Translations under genes and position numbers: made by a program | Assembly: GCA_039545275.1 (NCBI GenBank) | Contig: BCHS01000008.1 | Coordinates: 248,001 to 312,000, forward strand | Source of the DNA: Pseudomicrostroma phylloplanum | Taxonomy: Eukaryota; Basidiomycota; Exobasidiomycetes; Microstromatales | DNA: 64,000 nt | Reading direction: 5' to 3' | The notes under the pieces: generated by a model | Told to the model about the DNA's origin: nothing | Database searches by the model: none | Seen by the model: only the letters and a program-made list of their open reading frames with translations | Shown here: positions 33,631 through 44,889 of the stretch, piece by piece | Position numbering within the stretch: position 1 is the first letter of the stretch | How the letters are laid out: each line of letters starts with the position of its first letter

Positions 33631-34111
33631 GGCGTAAAGATGGCCGGACGTGATGCGGAAGTGTGTAATTGAGAGCAATAGAGCTTGAACTTGCGATTCG
33701 CACTGTGAGACAGTGGCTCGAAGATGTGATAGTGCTGCGCAGCTTGACGATGGATCGGTATACCGAAAGAGCTGAGTAGCCCGCTTTCATAGTTCTTTGT
33801 ATGGCTCAGAACCTCGACAGCATCTTGCGGGTAGCTAGCCCGGGGACTATCTCTCCCGTTCAGCCCCTTCTTCGTTATCGGGACCGATCGAAGCAATGGA
33901 GTTCCAAGGCCTTCCTTCGAACCTTCGGGCGCGAAGAGGAAGGATATTCTGGCGCCGACGACGATACAGAAGCGGGGTCACCCAGAAGGCTGAAGCATAG
34001 TCATACTGACGGATGCAGACCCATGTCTTGCGGCCCCAGAGGCGTCGGAGATGGGCATCCGTAGGGAGAGGCTCGGTCGGGGGAGTCGTGACCGAGGGAC
34101 TGTCGTACGGA
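33631..34111. other. Intergenic between convergent genes
   Basis: These 481 bp lie between two convergent stop codons and should contain both 3' UTRs. A minus-strand frame of 90 codons (34119-33847) overlaps the end of the next gene but has no recognisable content. Nothing else seen. Confidence 0.4.
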
Positions 34112-34927
34112 TTAGACAATGAATCTCCGGCGTACCGGCACTTGATCAGATTGGCTGGTCAGCTTTTCGCCGCTAGCTGCGTCGTTGTGAAGGGGTAGAG
34201 GAGCATCTTCGGTGGAGATGGTCGGACGTTGCGGAGGTGAGGGCTCATATTGCGACGAACGAGCCTCAGCAGGGGGTGCTTGCGTCTTGCTGCGTTCCTC
34301 TTCCTCGAGCCTCTGGGTATACTGGAGGAACGCTGCCTCATATTCATCGTGATCCTTTGCCTCTGCTCCTGCTTCTGCTGCACTTGTCTCACTACCGCTG
34401 TCCCCAGCACCTGCGCCAACTGACGCCCTGAGAGCCGCCCCAGCCTCGATCAAGCTCGTCTTCATCTTTCCCCACGTCCCTTTGCCGAAGAGAGCCTCGG
34501 ACCAAGTGACATCGCTGCCTTCAGCTCCAGACGAGGAGAGGTTGGGAATGTATTGCGGAGAGACGCCGAGACGTTGTGGATCGAGACCCACTGCGAGGCA
34601 CTTCCGAGCGAGAGACTCTTCTTCCGCTGCATCGCGCTCTTGGCTGGGGAGGCTGGGAGCAGCTGGCGTGAAGGGCTTGCTGCGCCAGAGCCATGAAGAC
34701 CACGAAGAAGACTTTTCGCTAGCAGCAGTCAGAGGGGTAAGCTTCCGCAATTCATCCTGTAGGAGATTGATCTGAACGAGGTGTCGGCGCTGATCTTCTC
34801 CCGCCTGTCTCGCGAGGGTGGCCCGGTTGAAAGCGAGGGAGGTGAGGACGGTGAGGAGGAAGAACGGGCCTATTGCAGGATGTAGCCGTGGACGGTGAAC
34901 GGATGAAGGGTACGCACTTGAGACCAT
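34112..34927 (-). CDS. Unknown protein with N-terminal membrane segment
   Basis: The start at 34927 reads MVSS. A 48-nt in-frame intron (34917-34870; GTGCGT donor, CAATAG acceptor) is likely. Spliced, the protein has 255 residues and starts MVSSPFFLLTVLTSLAFNRA, a good membrane anchor or signal segment. Unspliced, it has 271 residues with 16 extra polar ones before the anchor. A charged helical region follows (EDQRRHLVQINLLQDELRKL), then a Trp/Ser patch (SSWSSWLWRSK), a conserved-looking SEALFGKGTWGKMKTSLIEAG and an acidic, Pro-rich C-terminal part. I do not recognise the family. Topology suggests a single-pass organelle or ER protein facing one side (inference). It is divergent from NOT1 across 256 bp. 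Confidence 0.55.
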   Translation of the reverse strand: MVSSAYPSSVHRPRLHPAIGPFFLLTVLTSLAFNRATLARQAGEDQRRHLVQINLLQDELRKLTPLTAASEKSSSWSSWLWRSKPFTPAAPSLPSQERDAAEEESLARKCLAVGLDPQRLGVSPQYIPNLSSSGAEGSDVTWSEALFGKGTWGKMKTSLIEAGAALRASVGAGAGDSGSETSAAEAGAEAKDHDEYEAAFLQYTQRLEEEERSKTQAPPAEARSSQYEPSPPQRPTISTEDAPLPLHNDAASGEKLTSQSDQVPVRRRFIV

Positions 34928-35183
34928 GATTGGAGTGAGTGCTCCTCTCCGCCTTCTATAGTAATCGCCAGCTTGAGCTTGTCTTTGCGGTATTAGCCGA
35001 GGAGAATTCGCCGGGCGGTATTCTACTGCACGGGGCAGTCGCAAGCGGAGAGGCGCTCTTGGTTCCGATCCTGGAGTTGCGGCCGCGCGTTGTCGGTCCG
35101 CCCTGCCTGGCGCCAGGCACACAGCTGAGACCAGCTCAGCCCCACGGACGTCAGTCAGTCAGACAGTCAGTCGGGCCAAGGCG

Positions 35184-38100
35184 ATGATCTCACTCACTCG
35201 TCCAGTCTCTTCTTCGGCCCGTACTCGCACAACGCCGTCCCTCATCATCTCACCTCGGCTTCACACCATCACCACGACTGCCGTACCAACCTCCTCGGCC
35301 TGCACTTCACAATCACATCAACACAGTCGCCTTTATCCACTCGCGGCTCCCCGTGTTCCTCCTTCGCTCGCTGCCCTTCGCGCCAGATTCACCAGCTTCA
35401 TCCTCTCTTCCGGCGGTGGGGAGGGTCGTAGCAGTCCAGTAGTGCGGGATCGTCATTCGCTTGAGGAAACCACCGCGACCCCGTTGCCAACAAGATCTAT
35501 AAGTCTATCTGGTCACTCTTCTGGCAGGAGATTGGTGTCAAAACGCACTCCACACCTTCCTCTACCAATATACCACAAGCATCCGCGTGAACACAACATT
35601 GCTCTTCTCGTCGCCTTGACTCATCTGCTTTGTACGAGTATACCGTGAGTAGCACTCATTGGCTACTGAACTCGCTTCCTACCATTCACTCACTGACATT
35701 CCCAGCGCTTTCTGTCTCCCGAACTCAGATCTGAAGACACTTCCGTTTTGCTCCTGTCATTGTTGGTCTCTCCACATACTCGGCTCTACCTAAAGAACCG
35801 CTTCTTCTGCCTACCTCCCACATCACCAGCCGAAACAGCCATCCCAACGTAGGCATATTCTTGCCTTTAACGCTTCCGAAACGACTGGACACACGATTCA
35901 ACAAGGAAAGGGTGGTATCACTCGACCTGCTGGCTTCTCAACTCTACTACGTCAGCAGCGTCAGAAAGAAGACCAACAGAAGGGCCCACAGCAGCAGCAG
36001 CCTTCTCGACTGCAGGCTCTCGTTCCTCAAGAACTTCCGGCCTCTAATCCCAGTGACGAAGCTTCGATCCAGACCGTCAAAGTACAAGTCCGCTTCCTCC
36101 TTGCATCTGTCACTGAAGAGAATTTATTGGATACCTGGCAAGAATTACAAAGTGTGAGTGGGACAAGACAACAGACGCGAGCCAACTTCCCCCTTCGAAA
36201 GGCTCACCTGTTCAACCCTGTTCTGGCATCAACCGACAGCACTGCAAAGCATTCGGTCCAGCTGTTGAGCTCGAACTCATCAGAACCCTTCTGCAAACCG
36301 TCTCAGAAACCACATCTTCAAAATCTAGCAGTACCACTCTTCACTACCGTCTCATCCACTTTCTGCTCAAGGGAGGAAGACAGTCTATTGAGACTGCATC
36401 ACGATTCAAACAGGCCATCGATACAACCAGCAACTCCAGCCCGCGAGCTTTCTCTCTACAGGACCTCATCTCGCTTCTTCAGCAAGCAGGCCTCGACCAC
36501 TTCGAGAGGCTCGTCTACTTCTTCGCCCTCTGCAGCCGAGACGCAGGTACTGAGCGTAGCAACAAGCTCGCCGCTGATTGGGCGGCAGTAATGATGAATG
36601 GGCCGAATGGGCCGCACGCTACCCCTCCGCCAGAGGGCGGGTCGGCTGTGCTAGGCGCGGCGTTGAACGCCCTGCGCCAGCCTCCTGGCTTGAACAGTAG
36701 CTCGATCATTCCTGGTCAGCTCAGCTTGTTTTTGCAGCAGCTGCTTGCGGATGGCGATGGCAACGAAGCCCCTGTCTTAGGCCGTTCTCAGCGAAGAATG
36801 CTTATTGCGACGGCGGTAGAGCGCGTCGGACCCGAAGGCTTCTCTAGGGCATTCGTCGATGCATTGGGCAACCTCAGGTGAGTAAATCAAACAATGCCAG
36901 GCGAAGAGCGGATGCCATCTGACTGTTTCTCGTTGTCTCCCTTGATAACAGGATCAATAAGAGTCTCCCAGCCTTCTTGGCCGACTTGGGACCAAACGCA
37001 CTGCCCTCTGCAGAGGTCGTACGTGCCCTATTCGCACGTTTCGGCGTCACCGACTCATCTCCTCCCGACGAACGATCGGTAGCTCACCTCTTTGCTGGGC
37101 TTCTACTGGTTCCGCAAGATGATCTAGGGTCGGAGGGTGTAACAAATTGGACCGCCATTGTGCGCGGTCTCTCGACCCTGCGCCAGCCCATCTCATGGCC
37201 TAGAGCAGTGAGATCGATGGATGATCTCGAGGGTTTCAAGCTTCCTCCAGGAACTCGTATGGAAGGTCTGGCAGCGGCACTACTTGCAGCGCCATACGAG
37301 GCTTCTGGATCACCAGCCGTCGCTGGACTGTGGGGACCTTGGACCCACAAGAGTCTACAGACCAGCATCCTTGCTGGCCTTTTGGCCCTTGACGCGGACA
37401 TCTTCTCCTTCTCTGCTCTTCCAGGACGGCGTATCGTCACCTCTCAGGATGTTTCGCAGGCCAGCGCCACAGTTCGACAACTGGCTGCAGCGGCAGAGGG
37501 CAGTACGTGGAACTCTCTCGACCTGACAGAGACTCTCATCCTACTCTCTTCAGAAGAGCAACCCGAGGTCCGACATGGAGTGACTCAGCTTCTTGAGCGC
37601 TTCATCAAGGAGAGTCCAGAGCTCCTTCTGATAAGTCTTTTGCAGATCCCTGAGCCTTGGACTGGCATCCACGTAGAATTGGCACAGCGGCTCCTCGGCA
37701 TGTTCTTTGCTAGCGCTCCTGGTCACCAGCTCGTCTTCTACACTGCTTACCAGACCAATCGCACCTTCATCCTACAAGCTCTGGTCAGGAGCTACCTTGC
37801 CAATCCTGGCAACGTCACTCGAATTGTGGACATTGCTCAAGACTTGAAGGCTCTTCCGGAATTGCTTGAAGCACGTCCTGAGCCTCAAAAGCCTTTTGCC
37901 TTCGCTCTGGAGGTCGCAGCTCTGGCCTCCAGGCGCGAGGTGCTCAACGCCGACTTGTGGATTGACCGGATGATTGTGGAACACCGCGCTGGCTTCATGA
38001 GGGCAACTCTGGACTTCTTGGGAGAGAAGTTGAGGGAGGAGCTAGCGTTGCAAGAGCAGGATCCTTCTCAGCAACAGCCTCAAAACTTTGTGGCTCCCTC

Positions 38101-41100
38101 TGTTCAGGTAGTTGCTACTTTCCTCCGTAGGATGCGGTCACACGGGGAAAGTATGTCAGCTGAAGACATCGAGGCGTTCAAGATGGTCCGCAACCTGGCT
38201 CTACAGCTCCACCCTCGCTTGCTGCCCATTCGCACATCGAGCAGCCAAGAGCCTCTCATGGAAGTGGCTCAGTTCGCGGCGGAGATGCACGATGAGTGCG
38301 ACGAGACGTTTGGAAGGATGTACAAGCAAGACCTGAGCGTAGAGGACGTTGTCAGGATCTTGCAGCAGTTGAAGGCTTCCGAGGCACCAAGGGACAACGA
38401 GCTCTTCGCTTGCATGGTGCATACGCTTTTCGATGAGCAGAGGTGGATCAGGAGCTATCCTCCTACCGAGCTCAAACTCACCGCGCATCTCTTCGGTGAT
38501 TTGATTCAGCACTCGCTGATCGACTACGTGCCCTTGGGCATTGCCATTCGAGGTTGTCTAGATGCGCTCAGGAGTCCCCCGGGGTCTCCCATGTTCGAGT
38601 TCGGTCTCGAATCGCTGACTCGCTTTCAGAGCAGGCTGCAGGAGTGGCCACAGCTCGCGCAAGCTTTGCAGGCTCTGCCTCCCAATCAGGAAATTGCTGC
38701 AGTGCTCGAACGCGCTGCTCAGAGCGAGGTCAGTCAAAGAGCCATCGAGTCAGGCAGTCTTGTAACGAACAAAGTAGCTGGAGCGGAAGAAGCGGATACA
38801 GCTCGGCCTCACTTCACCGCGATCAGGCCTGGTCCAATTCCTAGCAGCGGTAGTGAGGAACAGACAGAGCCAAACGAGGCTGTTTCCGACAAGGTGTTGT
38901 TTGCGATCAACAACTTGTCTCCCTCCAACTTGGACAGCAAATTGGCCGAGATCAGAGGCGTCCTCACGCCCAGCATCTACGCCTGGTTTGCCCACTATCT
39001 TACCCTTGAGCGATGCCAGCTTGAGCCCAATTTCCATGGTCTTTATCTGCGCTTTTTAGAGGCAGTTGCGGATGCCAATCTCGATGCCCACGTTCTCCGC
39101 GAGACGCTTGCGCTCTCGCAGCGACTGATCAACTCAGAAGCCGCATTCACCACTCTCCACTCCCGTAAGGCTTTGCAGAACGTCGGCTCCTGGCTTGGTC
39201 TGATTACACTCGCTCGAGACAAGCCCATTCGATACAAGAACTTCGACTTCAAGACTTTGCTACTTGAAGGGTACGACTCTGGCAGACTCATTGTCGCCGT
39301 TCCGTTTGTTGCCAAGGTTCTGGAGCAATGTGCCAAGTCGCGAGTCTTCAAGCTGCCCAATCCTTGGCTCAATGCAGTCCTCCGAGTGCTTGCAGAGCTT
39401 TACCAACTTCCTGAGCTCAAGCTCAATTTGCGCTTCGAGATCGAAGTCCTCTGTAAGAGCTTGGGTGTCGACCTCAAAGATATTCAGCCTTCTTCGATCA
39501 TCCGCTCTCGCGAGCTGATGCCGCCTCAGGCGGCTCATGGACCAGGCGCTCAGCAGCAACAACAAGCCATTGCAGGCGTTCCTACTGGCGAGATGGAGCG
39601 CCTTGGGCTCGCGAACACAGCGGCGCAGTCTGTTCAGGAACAGCAGCGCCGCAGCGGCTCCGGTCCAGGCCAGCTTCCTGGAGCACCTCAGCAGCTACAA
39701 CCCTCGTCGCAGCCTGGAGCTGCCATCGCTTCAGGAGCGCCGTCCTCGTCCGTCTCTGCTGCAGCTGCTAATGCATATGCAGAGTCTCTGTCTAATATGC
39801 TGCAGAACTTACCTCATTACATTCAGATCAACCCTCAGCTCAATCTCTTCCAGAACAATCAGTACAAGCGCTTCATTTATGTCGCCATGGATCGAGCCAT
39901 CCGTGAGATCATCGCTCCCGTTGTAGAACGCTCGGTTACGATTGCGTCTATCTCCACGCGCGAGCTGGTCACCAAGGACTTCGCTATGGAAGGCGATGAG
40001 CTCAAGATGAGAGAGGCTGCGCACCAGATGGCCGCCAATCTTGCAGGCAGTTTAGCTCTCGTCACTTGCAAGGAGCCCCTCAGGATGAGCATGGTCAACC
40101 ACGCCAAATCTCTCTTCCTTCAAGGTGGTTTCAATGAGCAGACTTTGCCTGAGCAGGCGCTGATCGGCATCATGCAGGATAATCTCGAGCTCGCTTGTTC
40201 CGTCATTGAGAAGGCAGCTATGGACAAGGCGATGCCAGAGGTCGACGAGGGCCTTGCTCTTGCCTATGGCGCAAGGCGCGACCACCGACTGCGCAGTCGT
40301 GGCTACTTCTGGGATTCTGGTGCTCTAACTCTTTCTCAGTACGTCTCCAGCCTTCCGGATGGCTTGCGTCTCAAGCCGGAGGGTCTCCAGCCTCAGCAGC
40401 TTCGCGTATACCAGGACTTTGGCAACTTTACTCGCACGCATTCCCCGGGAGATTCCGAAGATGAGCGAAACGCTAGTGGCAACCTCATTGGCGCACCTTC
40501 GTCGATTAGTGCTCTTTCGATTGGACCGGCTAACGACTACGGACTCGAAAACAGCCATGTCGTGGTGTTGAGCGCACAACAGAGCATGGAGAAATTTGGC
40601 CAATGCGTCGCGGAAATCGAGCGTCTGCTCTCCCAGGCCGGGCCGGATGAATCCATCACAAGTCTTCCTCAGGGCCATGAGCTGCGAGACGTTGTTCGAC
40701 AGGTCCCTGTTATTGCTTCGCAATCGGGCAATCGCGATGAGGCTGCCATGGCCTTCTCGCAAAAGGTGGTCCAACTGCTCTTCAAGAGCCAAACGGCCTT
40801 GGCGCGAGACGTCTACGTCATCCTCCTTGAGAGGTTGTGCGAAGTCTCGCTGAAGGTCGCTCGAGAGGTCACCGACTGGCTGGTTTACGCGGAAGACGAG
40901 CGCAAGTTCAATGTACCTGTCTCTGTCAGCCTCATTCGCGCCGGCTTGATGAACATCACTCAGACCGACGTGCAGCTGGCCAAGTTCATCGTGAGGGACT
41001 GGAAGCCTTCGATGATCGACTTTGCCGCCAAGCTGGCGTTGGAGTGTCTGCGGGAACCTGCTGTTGCAACTCGTGGCCAGCTAGCAAACGTCACAGAGGC

Positions 41101-42829
41101 ACTCGACAGGGCGGTGCAGCAGGACAAAGCCACCCCCGCGGCTACACAATTCATCGAGGAGCTCAACCGTGGCGCTCTCAACAAGAGCAAAGCTGACCTG
41201 GCCAACAGTGGTCTGAGGGAGCAGCTCGCATTCTGCTTCGCTGAATGGGTACGCCTGTACCAGCACTCCCCCAACGCCGAAAAGTCATTCATCGACTTTG
41301 TCACCCAGCTACAGTCACAGGGCATCCTCAAGGGTGAGGAGATCTCCTCGATGTTCTTCCGAGTGTGTACCGAGGTGGGCGTGGACAGCTACATCAAGCA
41401 GAAGGCTGCGGGTGGCTCTCTGGCTACTGGCATCTTCTCACCCGTCGATGCCTTCTCCAAGATGATTGTCCTCATGATCAAGTACCATGCGGACCCTTCT
41501 GGAGCTAACCACGAGCAAGCCAAGGTTCACTACCTGACCAAGATCTTGTCCATCGTGGTCTTGGTGCTGGCTCAGTCTCACGAGGAGCTTGGTCCTCACT
41601 TCCAACAGAAGCCGTTCTTCCGCCTGTTCTCGACGTTGCTCCACGACTTGCACTCAGTCGAAGGCAGCTTGCAGACCACGTACTTCCAGACTCTGCTGGC
41701 CATCAGCAATACCCTCAACACGCTTCAGCCATCTTTCTTCCCATCATTCACGTTCTCGTGGATGAGTCTGATGTCTCACAGGCTGTTCATGTCTAAGCTG
41801 CTGTCCAACCGCCAGCACGGATGGCCGGCCTTCCACCGTCTCTTCTGCTCCTTGCTCCGTTTCCTCGCTCCTTTCCTGCGAAACGCCGAGCTGCAAGAGA
41901 CCTCGAGGAGTCTATACCGAGGTACGCTGCGTATCTTCTTGGTGCTCCTGCACGACTTCCCAGAGTTCCTTGCAGCCTACCACCATAGTCTGTGCGATCT
42001 GGTACCCGAGTCGTGCATTCAGATGAGGAATCTGGTCCTCAGCGCTTTCCCCCGCGACCGCAGATTGCCGGACCCCTTTGCTCAGAATCTCAAGATGGAC
42101 CAGCTGCCAGAGATTCAGAATGCTCCGTTGGTGCTTTCCGACTACTCGGCAGCTCTGTCACAAGGTGGACAAGGCTTCAAGCAGGCCTTAGAGGCGTACT
42201 TGCAGTCGAGGCCATCAGGATCTCCCTTCCTTGGCTCTCTCAAAACTGCCCTGCTGCTGCCAGGTGCAGCTGAAGTGGAACAGCCTTCGCTGGAGCCAAG
42301 GTACAACATTCCTCTGATCAACTCCTTGGTCATGACGTCGGCCGTGTCAAGCCTTGAGAAGTCAAACAACCTCCTCACGGGCTCGGAAGCGGACGCCACT
42401 TTGGACATCCTCCAAGCATGCATGAAGGACCTCGACCCAGAGGGGCGCTTCTACATCTTGACCGCCTGTGCCAATCAGCTACGATTCCCCAGCAGCCACT
42501 CTGCCTACTTTAGCTACGCCATCCTCTTCCTTCTGGCGAAGACGGACAGCGAGGAGGTCAAGGGTCAGATCCTGAGAGTGCTTCTAGAGAGGGTCATTGT
42601 CAATCGCCCTCACCCATGGGGAGTCCTGTGCACCACCTTTGAGATGCTGAGGAACAGGCGATATGTCCTCCCTGCCGGCATCCCAATGGAGATTGAAAGG
42701 CTCCTGGATCATATCCGGGCTGGCTTGGGGAACAATAGCAACGGTGGGGCGCCTGGAGGAGCAGCAAGCCAGGGCGTCGAAGCGGGTTCCGACGGAGCAG
42801 CTCCTTCATCGGCTGGGCAGCAGCCATAG
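35184..42829 (+). CDS. NOT1: CCR4-NOT complex scaffold Not1
   Basis: Well-supported exons are 36240-36877 and 36952-42829; 35853-36153 is also probable (VQVRFLLASVTEENLLDTWQ), joined by a GTGAGT...ACAG intron. The only upstream ATG is at 35184, giving a Ser/Thr/Arg-rich first exon 35184-35644 and, with an intron to 35852, 2425 residues. That first exon is uncertain. The helical core matches Not1: SLQDLISLLQQAGLDHFERL near the N-terminus, SRLQEWPQLAQALQALPPNQ before the MIF4G region, a central LPHYIQINPQLNLFQNNQ segment (CAF40/NOT9-binding region) and the C-terminal NOT1 homology domain with IRAGLMNITQTDVQLAKFIV and RRYVLPAGIPMEIERLLDHI. Not1 organises cytoplasmic mRNA deadenylation and decay. 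A Gln/Ala-rich linker lies near 39540-39780. Length is close to human CNOT1. Confidence 0.93.
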
Positions 42830-43320
42830 TCGCCAGGAGTGGCCAAGCAGTAGAACGGTAGAAGTAGCCGGAAAGGCAGATAGGAAGCAGGATAGGCGGG
42901 CGACGAGGACGTCGATCTCTCTGTGAAGCGGAACAGAGAGAGGAAGACTCGCTCGTCAAGGAGGTAGCAGGTGTTGGAACGGCGGCGCATGGCAAAAAGG
43001 ACGGGAATGTAACCACGAACGCTTTCGAATCTGTCTCCTCTTTCTCTCGTTGTCGCTTTCACCCTCATCCAGTCGATAAGTCCCGCTCCGCAGCTTAGTT
43101 CCACTCAGCTCAGCTCCAGGTCGCCACCGTCATATCTAGAAGTTCGTTTTCCTAAACCAGTCTTCACCTACCTACCTACCTATCTCTTCTTCATCTCTTC
43201 TCCTTCTTCTTCTTTTTTCTTCTCTTTCTCCTTAGTCTTTTTCTTCTTCTTTGTCGATCAAATGCAACGTAACGTCAATGTTTCTCAAGAGCTATCTACA
43301 ATCTACTCCCCAGTCTTGCC

Positions 43321-43345
43321 TCGACTCGACTCGACTCGACTCGAC
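43321..43345 (+). repeat. (TCGAC)5 pentamer microsatellite
   Basis: Five perfect TCGAC copies, followed by TCGC, in the NOT1-SDH4 tail-to-tail gap about 490 bp beyond the NOT1 stop. Confidence 0.9.
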
Positions 43346-43806
43346 TCGCAGACGCTACATGCACACGCACGATACTTGGTTAGTTATTCTTGTTTGTCTT
43401 CTTGTCCTTCCTTGCTTCTTTTCGTCAAGGCTTGTTGAGGTGTTATGACCTTTGCTTTCTGCCGTTTGCTGGCCGATCCGGGTTTGGCTGTCCTGTCTGG
43501 AGCCGAGCCGAGCCCGATCGATCACGATTCGAGTATCGACATCTGCACGCAAGACACGACTCGACTGTGAGAAAGTAGAGATATTCGGATAGTCTGGTAC
43601 CGTCACGCATCCGATACACGAAGAGGGAGAGAAAGGCAGGGCAGACGACTAGTCGAATGGATGTCACGTACGGGCTGGTTGTAGGACCAACAGGAATGAC
43701 GATATGAGAGACGGGGCGAGGAAGACGTACAGAGAGGAAGCAGGAGGAGGAGAAGTAGACCTGTAGCTCCCCATCCGGCTGAGTGTCTTCCCGAGGTCCC
43801 CACACT

Positions 43807-43834
43807 TGCAACGATAGACCCTGCAACGATAGAC
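43807..43834 (+). repeat. 13-bp direct repeat, 15-bp period
   Basis: TGCAACGATAGAC occurs at 43807-43819 and again at 43822-43834 with two bases between the copies. Confidence 0.85.
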
Positions 43835-43898
43835 ATGCGCTCTGCCTGCTGTCGAGCATGTTTCACCCTCCCCAGTTCACCAAGCACGTCCTGCTGAT

Positions 43899-43947
43899 CC
43901 CAATCCCGATCCCAAACCCGAAGCCCGAAGCCCACTGCCCACTACCC
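43899..43947 (-). repeat. Eight GGG tracts, G-quadruplex-like, just downstream of SDH4
   Basis: On the plus strand eight CCC triplets start at 43899, 43905, 43911, 43917, 43924, 43931, 43938 and 43945, spaced 6,6,6,7,7,7,7. On the SDH4 sense strand these are eight GGG tracts with loops of 3 or 4 nt, enough for two G-quadruplexes in tandem. They start about 23 nt past the SDH4 stop codon, so they are probably in its 3' UTR. Confidence 0.75.
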
Positions 43948-43969
43948 ACTAGCACAGCCTCTTGACCTC

Positions 43970-44889
43970 TTAGGCTGTCCAGACCCTAGCGATGAGCTCA
44001 GAGAGACCGACGTCGTTTGTTTGGAGCTCGTAAAGGCCGTACAGAGTACCAACGCTAGCGAACCTGAGTGCCCAGGGAGCGATCCTACCGGCGATGGCTG
44101 TTTGTTTTGGCAGAAGAGTATGTCGTGCAAACGAGCAAGGTCAGACGTACGATTCCTCTATCACTTTCATCATCGCCCAGAGCCATGAGCAGGCTTCTTC
44201 AGAAGAGGGCTGGGATACTCACGGAACTTGCGCTCGTGCAGGTAATCTTGGAGGGAAGCGTCGAAGCCTATCGGAGGGAGAGGAGGAGGTTTGATAAGTA
44301 TGAGTGATGGACTCTTACAATTCTTCTGCAAGATCAATCAAGGAAAGCGACAAGGGCTGCCATCGCAGCAACCCTCACCCCTGCCGGCTTTAGCAGCTTA
44401 AGGAAGTACCCCTTCCCGGGAGAGTGTCCTATTCCAGCGACGCTTCGGAGCAACATTCTCCAGCGATCCCCGCAACCTCGCTACTACCCGCTCAGAGTGT
44501 CTGTTCTATGGCCTCGCCTACTCACCGATGTGGCTGTGAATCACCAGCGTCAACGCCAGGGAAGCGTCCACCAATCCACTCGCTCCATGCTTTGCAACCG
44601 CGGCAGCAGAAATGGGGAGCAGCGCGACACTGATTGCCCTCTCGAACATCCAGTGGTAGTGTCCATGCGAAGGCGAGGGGGGAGGGAAGGTAGTAGGCTC
44701 ATTGACCGTTCCCTGAATGTAGGACTTGGAGGCAGTTGCGGCTGGGTGAGAGGCGGGGAGGGAGCGAGAGGTGCTGAAAGCGCGGCGAAGCAGTTGGGGC
44801 TGGAGGTGCGAGGCGGAGCGGGAGGAGGAGGATGCAGAAGTAGAGGCGAACCTCATTGGGAGGAGAGAGGCGGTGCGGAGAGAGGCCAT
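43970..44889 (-). CDS. SDH4: Succinate dehydrogenase membrane anchor subunit (CybS)
   Basis: Three exons (44889-44526, 44267-44223, 44097-43970) give 178 residues. A mitochondrial presequence rich in Arg, Ser and Ala (MASLRTASLLPMRFASTSAS) precedes HGHYHWMFERAISVALLP, the family hallmark opening the first transmembrane helix. LVIHSHIG supplies the heme-ligand histidine region, and the 45-nt exon 2 gives FDASLQDYLHERKF with the Asp-Tyr pair near the ubiquinone site. Exon 3 encodes the last helix and ends ELQTNDVGLSELIARVWTA. With Sdh3 it anchors complex II in the inner mitochondrial membrane. The start at 44889 follows a polar, Pro-rich upstream frame that I treat as untranslated. Intron phases agree. 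A GGG-rich element lies immediately past the stop. Confidence 0.93.

Larger units (their letters stand above)
42830..43969. other. Intergenic between convergent NOT1 and SDH4, repeat-rich
   Basis: This 1140-bp tail-to-tail gap contains CCTA repeats then a ~75-bp pyrimidine tract of CTT/CTTT units (about 43166-43245), (TCGAC)5 at 43321-43345, a 13-bp direct repeat at 43807-43834 and a periodic CCC array at 43899-43947. I see no supported gene; the open frames have no conserved content. Confidence 0.55.

Noticed and set aside
33847..34119. 90-codon minus-strand frame past the unknown membrane protein
   Set aside because: It could only be joined through a weak GTACGC donor, and the residues show no conserved character.
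35706..35793. An additional NOT1 exon starting after the CCCAG acceptor at 35705
   Set aside because: It runs into an in-frame TAA at 35791 and has no usable donor before it.
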